A stretch of DNA of 64,000 nucleotides. It comes from Prillingera fragicola (Eukaryota; Basidiomycota; Tremellomycetes; Trichosporonales; Trichosporonaceae). This document shows, piece after piece, positions 1-10,995 of the stretch (positions are counted from its first letter, which is position 1; each line of letters opens with the position of its first letter). The notes beneath the pieces were generated by a model. It made no database searches. It saw nothing but the letters and a program-made list of their open reading frames with translations, and was not told the origin of the DNA. Location: positions 868,001 to 932,000 of the forward strand of contig BEDY01000004.1 in assembly GCA_002335605.1 (NCBI GenBank). The letters run 5' to 3'. The translations under genes were made by a program, and so were the position numbers.

Positions 1-787
1 GGGGCACTGGCGGCGCTGCAGCTGGCGCTGAAGCCCACTCGGCCGCCGCCCTCGCAGCGGCATTGGCGCGGTCCTGCGCCTTTTGAGCCTTGGCGTATGC
101 CTTGCTCTGCATCTTCAATGCCTTTTCAGCTGCTTTGGCGGTCGCGTCGTTCCTTTTCGCAATCATCTCCGTCTTCCGCTCTGCCTTGCAGCGCGCCTTG
201 GCCGCGCGGCGGATTTCGCGTTGCGCACGGCGTTCGGACGTGTTCTTGGTCTTCTCCATGCGCTGCTGCTGCTTGAGCCGCTCCTTCTCAGCTTTGGCCG
301 CCACCTTCTTGGCTTTACGTGCCGCTTTCTGCTCTGGTGTTTCGTCCTCAGAGGACTGGTCGTTAGCAACAGCAACGCAAGGTCACTCACATCTGAGTCC
401 CAAATAGCCTCAGCGATCATGCCAATCGGGTCGATAATGTCGAGAAAGTCATCGTCGTCTTCATCCGAGTCGCCATAGGAGGCACTGCTCGTCTCTGAGC
501 CCCCGCCCACGGGCAGGTCTGGCATCTCCTCGGCACTGCGACGGCGACGCGGTGGTGGGCGTTCTGAAAAGTCATGTGAGTCTGTAGGGGAGGGATCTGC
601 GGACGCCGAGTATGGTGGAGGGGCAGCGTCGGAGTCCTACGGGGGTCAGCGGCCGTGAGGGGCAATGAGCACTCACCTGTGGCGTCTGCTTCTCTCTCCT
701 GCCACCGCTAGAAACATTACGGGACGAGCCCGAGGCCGACGACCGCTTACAGCCCGACGAGCATGGCTTGGACTCGGATGCGCCCAT
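1..787 (-). CDS. Hypothetical protein with N-terminal acylation signal, acidic patch and Lys/Ala-rich helix (partial, runs off left edge)
   Basis: Exons 787-677, 636-391 and 355 to beyond the left edge; introns of 40 and 35 nt with GTGAGT donors and AG acceptors. All junctions are phase 0. I chose the start at 787 because the protein begins MGASES, which fits the N-myristoylation pattern MGxxxS, with Cys9 and Cys13 as possible palmitoylation sites. Residues 1-37 are Ser/Lys/Arg-rich. Residues 38-119 carry a Pro/Ser stretch, an acidic run (DSDEDDDDF) and the hydrophobic patch IIDPIGMIAEAIW. From residue 120 on, the protein is dense in Lys, Arg, Ala, Glu and Gln with heptad-like spacing, probably a long charged helix or coiled coil. 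I do not recognise the family. Membrane attachment through lipids is inferred from the N-terminus only. The C-terminus lies outside the window. Confidence 0.72.
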
Positions 788-1589
788 AGCGATAAAGAAT
801 GGCAGAGGGAGGTGGAGGCGTGGGGTGGGGTGTGGAGGGGACGGCTGCTGTGCCTTTTGGCCAGGGAGCTGTTCAAGGACTGCAAGAGTTGTGAGTGCTG
901 AGCGCAGCAAGTAGAGAACGACCCAAAGGATGGCGACAAGAGGAGAAAGAGGGCCGTACGTGCGACTCGGCTTGGGCTTTCATATTTCAGAGCAACAGCA
1001 TGGGCCGATGAATACCACATACCTCGTGCGGTGCGGTGCAAGTGACATCGCCCCGCCCAGCTGCGGACGCCACTGAATGGCGCGGTGTTCCTGGCTGGCT
1101 ATAAACGGGGACTTGTTCATATCCCCGCTCTTATCCAAGTTGGGAACCGACAGCAACCGTGACGAGAGTACGAGCGAGCGAGACCGCCAGCTGCGTCATG
1201 TGTATGTGTGGGCGCCGCGGCTCTCTGCCGGGACCCAGGCAGCCATGGTTGTACCGCACACGAGTGTTCTTTGTAACTTTCGCTTCCTCCGTCGCAATTC
1301 ACTGTCTCCGCGAATGATACCACCACAATGTTGCCACCTCGAGGGCCTGGCATGGCTATGTGTTTGACAGGCATGTGAAGCTGTGAGAACTGGTATGTCA
1401 TGTATACACACACTTTTGGCTACAGCAATGCAATACGGTGAGGCCGGCCAAGGATCACCGTCTCAGTACATCGAGGCATCTACAGACCGTGCCTGCCGAG
1501 ATTAGATCGTCTCACTCAACGACACAGCCCTCTCGGGGCAGCCACAGCAGCACCCACATGCATCTGCATCTTTAGGCGAAATAGGCACT
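788..1589. other. Intergenic, no gene seen
   Basis: Lies between the start of the left-edge gene and the 3' end of the zinc-cluster regulator. Open frames here are short and mutually overlapping, with no recognisable product. It should hold the promoter of the left-edge gene and the terminator of the regulator. Confidence 0.6.
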
Positions 1590-4156
1590 CTACCCCTGCG
1601 TCTGCACACCCGAAACCAAGGCCGACAACCAGTCTGGACTGGCACCAAATGTCGCCAGCAGCGTGTTCATGTCCACATTGCCGGTATCACCAAGGCCGCG
1701 GCTGTCAATGGGCACGAGCGAGTCGTTGAGCCACGCGTCCCATGTGCCATCCAGTGACTGGGCGGTCGGCATCTCGAGGCCCGGCACGAGGGAGGCGTCG
1801 GCTAGGGACAGATTCGTCGCTGCCGACGTGAGGGCGTCTGCGAGAGCTGTGTCGAGGGAGGAATCCACTGGAGCGAGACCCGGGATCGTGCTGTACTGAG
1901 AGGTGCTGGCCTCCGGAGACAGGCCCTCGTTGCCTGATAGCCTTGCCTCGCCCAGACCGGCATACAGCTTGTTTACAATACGTCCCGCAAGCGTGTCAAA
2001 CGCGCCGCTCATGCCGCGCGCGTATGGCCAGCCACGGCAGAAAAGACCGATGAAACTTTGCGTGCCCCTAATCTCGCTGACCGCACTACGCACCCATACC
2101 GGGTCGTGGGCGTTGGCCGGGTCTCCGCCGTGCAGCAAAAGGACACACAGAAGAGTGCCTCCCAGACCGATGATAGAGTTGAACTGATAATAGTTGTCGA
2201 ACAGCTTGTGCTGAGCTTGAATGGCCATGCTCACGCGCAGCGCCTTGGATGCAGCCTCCTGCAAGATCAGGATGTGTTCTGGCGCAGGAGTCGAAAAGTT
2301 GCGCGGGCGGTACAGGATGGCAATCATCAACTGGTAATATTGGTCAAAGATTGAGTCGCCGTCGTCGAGCCGGCCCCCAAGCGTTGGTGTGCCAGCCGGC
2401 CTCGGGGTGCGGGAATACCACTCGTCCAGCCTTCCGTGAAGCTTTGCCGTCTCTTCAGCCGTCGTGCTACGCTTGGTGTGCCTGTTGACCTCGCAGGTGA
2501 GATCCCACATGGCCATGAGATGTTTGAAGAAGGCGAGCGGCGCCTGGATTGTCAGCGTTTGCGCCAGCGTGCATACTCACAAATCCCTCGCCAAGCGATC
2601 CAACGGGATCGATGCAAGTGGGAAGCTCGACGGTGATGGCGTCCTTGTTCACAAAGTAAATGTCGCTACCGACGTTTCCAGCCACTTGATTGTTAGCTAA
2701 ACTTCGACACTCGGAAGACCCACCAGCTCGATCCATGCAGTAGATTCCCCAAAACATGAGCCTCCGCTTATCCTTCTCCTCCAGTGAGAGAAAGCTCGGA
2801 GGCTGCAGGTGCAGCTCGATAGCGAGCGCGACTTCGCCAATGATGGGGGTAAGCTGGACATGATCGGGGCCACCCCAGTCGTAAATAGCTGACAGAGATA
2901 GCAACGCCAAAGCTGAAATGCAGTTCTAGCCTTGTCAGTCACTACTCGTATGCTGCTACTCACGAATCCGCTTTCGGTGCGAAGAATGGTGCGCAAGCTT
3001 ACTAGCGCACGATTGCGAAGCAGCGAGGTGTCGATACGATCTCCATTGCCCCTCTGAGCGAGCCACACGCATGCAATGCTGAAGATGAGGAAGAGAGTGT
3101 AGGTCTGAAGAGGTGTCGCGTTCTTGTCTGGATCTGTCGCAGTGCCATGCTCGTACACCTGTTCGAGGCTTTCGTCAGCTCATATCCCGATGGTGCGGCT
3201 TACTCTTTCATAAGGTCCACACGCCTGAAAATTGGCCACAACGAGTTGGTTTGAACGAAAACGTCAACAACCTGCAGGGCAAGCTCGTAGGGTGGCCACG
3301 CCGCTGCGCTGGGCGTCTCGCCCATGGCCTCTTCGGCAGTAGGCTCGACGCCGAGCTGTGACGATATTGCGCTAATGACCGAGGGTCGACGATGCCGACC
3401 GCCATGCTCGCCACCGGCTTCTGTCGCTGCCCGCAACGCCTCTTCGATGTAGTCAACCAACGAGGGGGACAACAACTGCGAGCCCGGGTCCAAGGCACTA
3501 ATACTGGGGCGCCGGTCCTGTTTCCCAATGGCCGAGGAAGACTCGGTGGTGCATGCTTTCAGGTCCACCTCGCTGCGCGGCGCAAGCGTCTCTGTCTCGA
3601 GGAGCGTGATGTGTGCGAGATCTGGGATCCGATCGCGAATGATCCCCTCGAGTGCAGCGATGCGCCGGTCCTTGTCCTCGAGCGCAGAGACGAGGTTGGT
3701 GAGGAGGCTATCAACGTCAGCACCAGTCCCCCTGCAGATGGGCATACGTTGGATTCCGCTCAGACAGCTTGAGATCAAACACACAGTCTATCCCCCGCTT
3801 CTCGCACATGCTGCACTGGGGCCGCTTCCTGTCGCACTGGGACAGAGTTAGCGACTGCTGCGCAGCAAGCGGCCTTACCTTGCGCTTGCGCTGTTGGCAC
3901 GCTCGACATGGTTGCTGGACCTTTGGCGCTGTCCGCGACGACGTCGACTGAACTGGCGATTCGCGTGGATCGGCTGGCATGGGTCTGGATGTAGTAGCAG
4001 GCCAGAAGATACAGTACGATGTGGAAACGACACGGAGAGAGGAACGACCAGTGTGGGGTTGGGGTACAGTGACTTGCGGGCGGGGGTAAGCCGCCGGTGA
4101 TCTCGCCCGATCAGGCACCACACTCACCCGTCCGTCGGAGCCCCCGCAATGGTCAT
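1590..4156 (-). CDS. Zn2Cys6 transcription factor with fungal-specific regulatory domain
   Basis: Eight exons: 4156-4128, 3984-3879, 3836-3748, 3707-3204, 3168-2964, 2925-2724, 2684-2581, 2543-1590. They total 2193 nt (730 aa). Introns are 35-43 nt apart from the first (143 nt). The binuclear zinc cluster is near the N-terminus: Cys36, 39, 46, 53, 56 and 63 (CRACQQRKRKC then CSMCEKRGIDC), with the usual basic loop. An intron falls exactly before the third Cys. A helical linker (VSALEDKDRRIAALE) follows and fits a dimerisation coil. The middle region (roughly residues 200-500, including MFWGIYCMDRAVAG) looks like the fungal_trans middle homology region. Expected role: a nuclear DNA-binding regulator, typically binding CGG half-sites. 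It lies 357 bp downstream of the Baeyer-Villiger monooxygenase on the same strand, so that gene is a natural candidate target; this is inference. The target genes cannot be read from the protein. Confidence 0.88.
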
Positions 4157-4513
4157 AGTGTCCTCGTAAGCATTGTTTGTGTTGACATCTTGACGTATTC
4201 AGTGCAATTGGCTAGACGACGGCCAGGAGGCATGCATAGCCCAACTATAAGAACAACTGGCAAATGCACCTGAGCAACCAGTGAGCGACCAGCATGCCAG
4301 ACTGCAGACGATTTACACCTCGTTCCAACCTACGCTCAGTACATGACAGGCAACTCGCAACTGGGCGAGAGGAATGGAGTTATATTAATTATTCATTCTA
4401 GTTAATTAAGAACACAATTCTGAATGAGAAACATGGATTAGCTTTGCTCACTGCTGCTGGAGGGTAAAGCTGCTAACGATTTCATAACTCATTACTACCG
4501 ACAACCAACGCTG
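4157..4513. other. Intergenic, AT-rich, between BVMO stop and regulator start
   Basis: A locally AT-rich stretch around 4380-4420 with several TTAATTA-like runs. It should contain the BVMO 3' end and the regulator's promoter. No open frame of substance was seen. Confidence 0.6.
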
Positions 4514-6337
4514 CTACAACATGATAGTCTCCTTGTATCCTGACCTCATCCTCTGGTAATAGAACGCGGGGTCAAGGTTGGCGGGGATGTGGCCGTCACC
4601 GAGCCACCCCATTGTGTGCTTGTACTCTGGGATACGCACATAGTCGTAATCCTCCCACCTCGGCTCCATGAGCGCGAGAACGTGGTGCTGACTACTTCCG
4701 GGCCAGAGGGTACGGATACCGCCAGCCTTGGTCGAGCCGCCCTTGTACCACGAGTTGCAGTCTGTGGTGAACACTGTGCGCTTGAAGTAGTCGTCTGTGT
4801 ACTTCATAAACGAGTCGACGGGCTCGGGCTTGACGACAAGCGACTTGTAGCCCTCGCGCTGGCACTTGTTGATCGCCTTGGCGACGTAGGTGAGCTCGGC
4901 CTCCATCATGATGAGAAGGTTGCCAGAGCCGACGACAGCCTGGGGGCCGAGGATGGAGAAAAAGTTGGGCATGTTGGGGATCGACACAGCGAGGTAGGTG
5001 CGGACCTCCTTGGTCCACTCGTCCTGGAGGTTGATGCCGTCCTTGCCGTAGATGGGGAAGCGGGGGACCGACGACGTGTCGAATCCAGTGGCGCAAATAA
5101 TGGCGTCGAGCTCATACTCCTCGCCGGTGACGGTTCGGAGCCCCTTCTCGGTAAAGCACTCGAGGTCGTCGGTGACAAACTCGACATTCTCCTTGGTGAG
5201 GGCATCGAGGTACCCGGGACCAGGGGTGATACGACGGCAGCCAATCGAGTAGTTGGGAAGAAGAGCCTTGGCAATCTCGGGCTTGGTCTGCAGACGTTTC
5301 TGCATCTGCCTTTCAGCGTCCTCGCGGACCATGTTCTGGAGACCAGTGTCACGGTGAGTGAGGTAGTGTGCCGAGCCGAGGTCGCGCTCGACCATGAGAC
5401 GGAAGTCACGGTAGACCTCGGGGTCCTGGAAGTGCTTCTTCTGCTCGTCCGTGAAGACGTGGTTTGCGGCCTTGTCGGTGTCAACACCAAGCTTCTTGAG
5501 CGTAATGTCACCAAAGGTGGGTGTAATCCAGGCTGAGGTCAGCTATCAATTCCACGAGCAAAACCCACTCTTTGAACGTCCAAAGTTGACAAGCTCCTTG
5601 CACTTTGCCTGCATCTCAGGAATCACCTGGATAGCACTCGAACCGGTACCAATGACACCGACACGCTTGTTGCTCCAGTCCATGCCCTCGCGCTCCTCCT
5701 TTGCGGCATCCCAACCTCCGGTGTGGTGAATGAGACCCTTGTAGCTCTCGCGTCCCGGGATCTTGGGCCAGATAGGGTTGGAAAGCAGGCCAGTGGCGTA
5801 GTAGACAAAGTCACACTTGTCGACAAAAGTACCATCGGGACCCTCAACGGTGAGAGCCCACTGACCCTCGTCGTCGAGCCATTTGGCTTCGGTCACAGTG
5901 TGGCGGAGCTTGACAAACTTCCTCACGCCATAGTGGTCGGCGACGTGCGAGAGATACGCGTGAATCTCCTTCCCGCCGGCGTAAAACTTGGACCACTGCG
6001 AGTTGTCGGCAAAGGTAAACTGGTAGGTGTGGGCGGGAATATCGCACGCAGCACCCATGTAGCGGTTGTGGTGCCAGACGCCACCAATGTCCTCGGCGCG
6101 CTCGTAGACCTGGAGCTCGAGGTTGTCAATGTGCTGGGGGAGGTAGATGCAGGCGCCAATACCGCTGAAGCCGCAGCCAATAGAGACAACGCGAACTGGG
6201 CGGCCAGCGCCGATGGGCTTCTCGACGAGGGCGGGGGCGCCGTGCTGGGCGGCGAGGATGCGGGCTTCCTCGGCAATTGCCTCGCGCTCAGCGACGAGGG
6301 GGGCGGAAGTGGGGTTGGCAGGAAGTTCAACGACCAT
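4514..6337 (-). CDS. Flavin-dependent Baeyer-Villiger monooxygenase
   Basis: Two exons, 6337-5569 and 5532-4514, joined across a 36-nt intron, give 595 aa. Motifs: FAD-binding GCGFSG (residues 54-59); the BVMO fingerprint YKGLIHHTGGWD (199-210), matching the [FY]xGxxxHxxxW[PD] consensus; and the NADPH-binding GTGSSA (230-235). Family knowledge: these class B flavoenzymes use NADPH and O2 to insert oxygen next to a ketone carbonyl, giving an ester or lactone. No signal peptide or membrane span is apparent, so it is probably cytosolic. The length fits the family. The start at 6337 gives MVVELPANPT and is the first ATG after a TATA-like element about 45 bp upstream. The gene is divergent from a serine hydrolase at 7174 and sits beside a zinc-cluster regulator. 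Substrate is unknown. Confidence in the family is high. Confidence 0.95.
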
Positions 6338-6379
6338 TGTGTTTGTGATTGATGTCGAAGTTGAGCGACGAGGCGCCTG

Positions 6380-6386
6380 CTTATAT
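6380..6386 (-). promoter_or_regulatory. TATA-like box of the BVMO gene
   Basis: On the minus strand the sequence reads ATATAAG, 43-49 bp upstream of the BVMO ATG. Position and sequence fit a core promoter; not proven. Confidence 0.45.
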
Positions 6387-6483
6387 GTCTTGCGGTCGTC
6401 TAGAAGCCCAGCCATTCCACACCTGACTCTGGTAGAGTGGGGCCGCTCGCCCACATGCCCAATGGCGGCGGTGGCCCCGCTGG

Positions 6484-6496
6484 CGGTGAACCCCCG
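6484..6496. promoter_or_regulatory. CGG-N7-CCG candidate zinc-cluster site
   Basis: CGG at 6484-6486 and CCG at 6494-6496, extended to GGCGG...CCGCC. Zinc-cluster dimers often bind such inverted triplets. In GC-rich DNA this can arise by chance, so support is weak. Confidence 0.3.
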
Positions 6497-6562
6497 CCGT
6501 GCCCCACAGTTTGCAGCGAGATGTGTATATGCTAGATCCCCTACTGGAAGTGAGAAAGTAAG

Positions 6563-6579
6563 CGGCGGCGAGCCCGCCG
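6563..6579. promoter_or_regulatory. Perfect inverted repeat CGGCGG-N5-CCGCCG
   Basis: Two six-base arms, 6563-6568 and 6574-6579, are exact reverse complements around a 5-nt spacer. The site lies inside the BVMO/hydrolase promoter. Inverted CGG triplets are the known binding pattern of Zn2Cys6 dimers, and a zinc-cluster gene is adjacent. That this gene's product binds here is inference. Confidence 0.5.
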
Positions 6580-7173
6580 CCAATGAACCCGGCTGGCTGT
6601 AACTGCCGTGTTAGGCGAGTTTCTCCAAGGCAAGGCGCCTTCCCCCGTCGTGAGCCTAGCTAAGAACAAAGGCGCGCGTTTCAAACTTCTCTTCCGAGGG
6701 CATCATCAGCTGATTGCCTGTATCTAGAAGGATCAAAGAGTGAACGATCAGGTAGGTGGTGGAGAGGTCGGCGCCGCTAGTCCTTGAAGTCGATTGAAGC
6801 GCTTCCCCCGCCGCCCCCGTGGGGCTGGTTGCGCGAAGGGGAATGGCGGGCCCTGTACCTAGCGGCGCCGCAGTACCGTGTGAGTGACTGAGACGGTAGC
6901 ACAGGTAGTGAGAGAACAATGTGAATGAATGCAAAGAGGGATGGGCGGTGGGGCTGATGAGCGGGTCGGAAGAGCGGGGGATGCGCCGCCAGTTCCGCCA
7001 GGTGTGTCGTGCCTGAGTGCGCAATCTAATCAGCGGGCGTTTCCCCGCAACCAATGCCCATCCTTGCAACTACCAAGTTGTCCCTTGCTTGGCCCATGGG
7101 CAGCTATATTCCGGGTCTCCGAGACTATATGACCCCCACGTCTGCCCAACGATTCCCCTACACCACAGCCGCA

Positions 7174-8432
7174 ATGACCATCTCAGCAACTCAGACCCAA
7201 CCCAAGCTCACGCCCAAGGGCAAGGCGCAGCTCGACGCCAACCTTGCCTCCGTGCTGGCTGACCCGCGCTTCCCGGCCCAGTTCTGGGGTGTCACTACAG
7301 CCGAAGGCGAGCTGTACTACAACTGCGGGGGCGAGCGGGTACTCGGCGAGCCGGACAAGGGAGAGGTCAACGAGGACACCAGTAAGTCTCCATCTTCGAC
7401 TCTAGCTAACATCGAGTCCTTCAGCTGTGGTCCATGACCAAGCTCGTCACCACGCTCGCAGTCCTCCAGCTCGTGGACGCCGACAAAATCTCTCTCGACG
7501 ACCCTACCCTCATCGAAACAACTCTACCCGAACTGGCCGCCCAGCCCATCCTGAGCTATCCCAACGACACCGAAACCCTCACCAAACGCACCCAGCCCCT
7601 CACCCTGCGCCACCTGCTCAACCACACCTCTGGCCTAGCCTACCCCGAGCTCCACCCGGTTCTAGGCATCTACCAAGCCGCCCACGCAACCCCCAGCAGC
7701 CTAACCCTCAACAACGGCCTGGAGGCCATAACGCTTCCCTTGCTCTTCGAACCAGGCTCAGCATGGATGTACGGCGTCGGCGTCGACTGGGCCGGCATCC
7801 TCCTCGAACGCCTCACAGGCGACACCCTCGGCGCCTACTTTGACAAACACATCTTCACCCCTCTAGGCATCACCTCGCTCACCTTCGAACCCACCCCGGC
7901 TCTAGCCCAAAAAGCCATGCAGCTCACGGGGCGGGACGCAAACGGCGCGCTAATCCACAACCCCGGCTTGCGCACTTTCGACGAGGGATCGGTAAAACTC
8001 CACTCGGGCGGCGGCGGCCTCCTCGGCACTGCGCGCGACTACTTGCGTCTCCTCCGTGGCGTCCTCGCCGCGCAGCAGCCGGGCGGGATCGTCTCCCCCG
8101 CCGCGGCGCGGCTGGTGCTCACCGACAGCCTGCCGAAAGGCGGCTCGCACCAGGCGGACATGAAGGGGTTCTTCGGGCCGTGGGAGTATTACGACTGGGA
8201 CTCGGAGCTGGGATTCTCGCTGGGCCTCAATACCAATGCCAGGGACTCGGGCAAGGGGCGGAAAGGTGGGAGTGCTGGTTGGTGTGGGATTGCAAAGACC
8301 GAGTTTTGGATCGATCCGGCTTCGGGCATCGCGGCGGTTTGTGCGACGCAGATCTTGAGCATGGTCTGGCCGGATGATTACAAGGAGGTCTATAATGGGT
8401 TTGAGAGGGCTGTCTATGACGCCCTCGAGTAG
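7174..8432 (+). CDS. Serine beta-lactamase-fold hydrolase (family VIII esterase-like)
   Basis: Exons 7174-7381 and 7417-8432, with a 35-nt intron (branch site CTAAC), give 407 aa. The acceptor at 7416 is chosen because it restores the catalytic segment LWSMTK. Motifs: SxxK at Ser75-Met-Thr-Lys78 (nucleophile and base), HTSGL shortly after, a tyrosine in MYGVGVDWAG at about residue 188 in the place of the class C YxN tyrosine, and HSGGGGL at about residue 265 in the place of the KTG box. This is the pattern of class C-like fungal esterases, transesterases and family VIII carboxylesterases rather than a true beta-lactamase. No signal peptide is apparent, so it is probably intracellular. It is transcribed away from the BVMO. 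An esterase would cleave the ester a BVMO makes, which is a reasonable but untested functional link. Confidence 0.9.
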
Positions 8433-8585
8433 GTCGAGAGATGAACTGTTGAAGAAGGGCAGTGGCAGTACATACATTTCCGTGGACGTGTACAACGGAA
8501 TCCTGATCGTGTACACAGGTCTCAAAGTCTCCCAAAACTGGCAAATCACACAATAGACACGTATCTCACCTTCAACCCCGCTCCG

Positions 8586-10083
8586 CTAGGTGTGTGCAGC
8601 CGGCGCAGGGTGGAACTCATCCGCCACGCCAGTGTACGGGGGTGGCGGCTCCTCGTTCTGTCTCGTCAGCACGACTTCAAGCCAGTAACTCACAATATGC
8701 TCGCCAAACGCTAGACTCGTCTGCCTCACTGGCGCGGGTGGCCCCGCTGGCGCTGCGGCCGGTACTTGCGCTGGTGCAGGCTGCCCAACCGGCGACACTT
8801 CGGACGCACCGCCAGCCGGACCCGAAACAGAAATCCTAGTCTGCGCCAACTGTCCCGCAAGCTGCTCCTCCTCCTGCAACGGCCCCGCGGCCGACGCGCC
8901 AGACACGCTCGGGCGACTCCCGCTCGGTCCTGCTGCCGAGGCCGAGGCCGACGCCGTCGATGCGCCGCTCGTCCGCCTGTAAGCTGATGCTAGTGTGGCC
9001 TTTTCCGTCTCTGCGGACGGGTACGAGACCGAGGACCTGCCGCCGTCAGGGCTTGTCAGTGGTGGACTGGCGAGCGGTGGCGAGGAGGGGGAGGCGGTGT
9101 GTTGCGGAAGAGCACCGTGCTGCGCTAGGTATTGCTGGCGATATTCCTGGGCCGTCCTGGGCTGGGTGGGCTCCCCGGCCGGCTGCTGCTGCTCGGGTTG
9201 GTGCGGCGGCTGCTGGTGGGTGAGCGGGGAGTATGGCTGGAACTGCTGCTGCTGCTGCTGATATCCCTGCTGGAACTGCTCCTGCTGGAATGGCTGCTGG
9301 CCTGGTGATTGCCCATGAGGCGACTGAGGCTGGTACGCTTGCTGAGGCTGCTGCTGGAAGTACTCTTGGTGCTGCATCGGGCCGCCGCCGAAGCCCGACG
9401 CCGAGGCGATCGACGGCGTGGATGAAGAAGACAACGCGCCGGGGCTCATTGCCGGTCTGTTATTCCTCGGAGGCAGGGTCGGAGGCGCCTGCGCGACTGC
9501 CGAGGTCGTCACGGGCGACTCCCCGTGGTGCAGCGCCCAGGCCGCTGCAAAGCCCTTCCTCGGCGGCTGGGCTGTTGGGGACGTCGGCCGGGACCCGTCG
9601 GTGCGCTGAGGCAGCGGAGGGGGTACGAGACGCCCTGGGCCGCCTTGATTCTGCGGCCTGGGCGATGACTTGCGCGCTGCATATGGCAAGCGCTGGGGCG
9701 GTGGTGGTAGGGCGCCCGTTGTCGGCGGTGGCGGGAGGACTGTGGGGGTGGTAGAGGCGGGGAAAGGGTTTGGCTGTGGGTGTGTTAGACTGGGGGGATC
9801 TGGATCTCGAGAAGCCGCGATGTGGTGGCTTGAAGGACGCATTGGCCGCTTGTGCACTCACTGGTTGCTGCGCCGAGCCACTAATGTACGGCCTGACGTG
9901 GGGTTCGACGCGACGTTCGATGCTCGATACCAGGTTGTAGACTGGCTTGTAGACTGAGGAGCCCGAGCCCTTGCCTGGTCCTGGGGCGGCGGTGGGGTCG
10001 TTGACATTGCTACCTGCATTTGGCCGATTGCGGTCTTGATGCGCGTCAATGCCTGCCTTGAGGGCGTGGACAAAGACGGACAT
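8586..10083 (-). CDS. Pro/Gln-rich low-complexity protein with PPPY motif
   Basis: Exons 10083-9862, 9773-8694 and 8657-8586; introns of 88 and 36 nt. Total 457 aa. The first 74 residues (MSVFVHALKAGIDAHQD...) form the only region that looks folded. The rest is dominated by Pro, Ser, Gln and Ala: proline runs that could bind SH3 domains, polyglutamine near the middle and Ser/Ala repeats. A PPPY motif near the C-terminus fits binding of WW domains such as those of Nedd4/Rsp5 ubiquitin ligases. The last intron is a multiple of three without an in-frame stop, so a read-through isoform would also be open. I do not recognise an ortholog. An adaptor or scaffold role in trafficking or actin is only suggested by composition. 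Confidence 0.7.
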
Positions 10084-10995
10084 TGCGGAGTTGGTGGAGG
10101 TGCTGTTGTTGTTGTTGCGTCAATTGGTGGTGGTGCTGCGGTTTAGGGAGAATGGTGTGTGCAGAGTAAAGAGTGACGAGGGGATGGACAAGAATAGACG
10201 ACCAAGAAGTACAAAATCGACATAGGAACAGGAATGCGACGCGCCGAGGAGGATGGATGGAGGTAGATGCTGTTCGGGCGGGTTCCTGGGGCGGAGGCTG
10301 TGCGGTCATGCTCATTCACCCCCGCGCCTTGATTAATTCAAAACATTTGTATATTGCTGCACTGCATGATGGCGCCGAGATCTGGACTTTGGAGAGGGTT
10401 ATGCATGACGCGCAGAGGGTTGAGACAGCAAGGCTGGATCGTGGGAATGAGATGATGCTGGCTAAGCGTGTCAATCCTCTCTGGGGTGTGTGTTCATGAG
10501 TGTGCTGTCAACGATAGTCAGGCGTTTCTGGGTACGAGGCATCTGCGCACCTGAACATAAGTTGGTGATCACTGCAGATTTATCGACACAGACAAAGTGT
10601 TGAAGCGGCCCAAGGGCTAACCGACATCTCCGCCAAGCTGCTGCCTAGTCTCAGATCTCGGAGCACAGTCTGACGCCGAGACTCGTGCTCGATACGCCGA
10701 GGCAACCTCCACCCAGGTGCCATGGCCCGCCTGTCAACAAAGGGAGTGCCCTAATATGCCACATTAGTGCTACCAAATATAAATGTCCGGAATCCCGTAT
10801 TTGCTCCCGTTGACCAACCCGTTTGCTACGGTGAGCCTCACCCAGGCGCAGGCGACTCCGCCTGGCCCAGCACCCCACCGCCCAGCCAGGAGCCCAGCAG
10901 CCAGCGACTCGCCAGCCAGCATCGTACCTGCTCGAACTCGTCGAGGCCATTTCGCTACCCTTTGCTCTCCCCAACCACAACCACATCTAGCCGCC
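10084..10995. other. Intergenic divergent region
   Basis: Separates the PY-motif gene (minus) from NAC-alpha (plus). The NAC-alpha leader (about 10800-10990) is C/T-rich, as is usual for highly expressed fungal genes. No gene was seen. Confidence 0.6.

Larger units (their letters stand above)
6338..7173. promoter_or_regulatory. Shared divergent promoter region of the BVMO and hydrolase genes
   Basis: 836 bp between two divergent ATGs. It contains a TATA-like box for the BVMO at about 6380-6386 (minus strand), TATA-like sequences at about 7103-7108 and 7123-7128 for the hydrolase, and several CGG/CCG half-sites, including a perfect inverted repeat at 6563-6579. In-frame ATGs upstream of 7174 exist, but the leader reads unlike coding sequence. 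Confidence 0.6.

Noticed and set aside
4589..5536. 315-residue open frame on plus
   Set aside because: It is the antisense shadow of the BVMO, whose motifs are unmistakable on minus.
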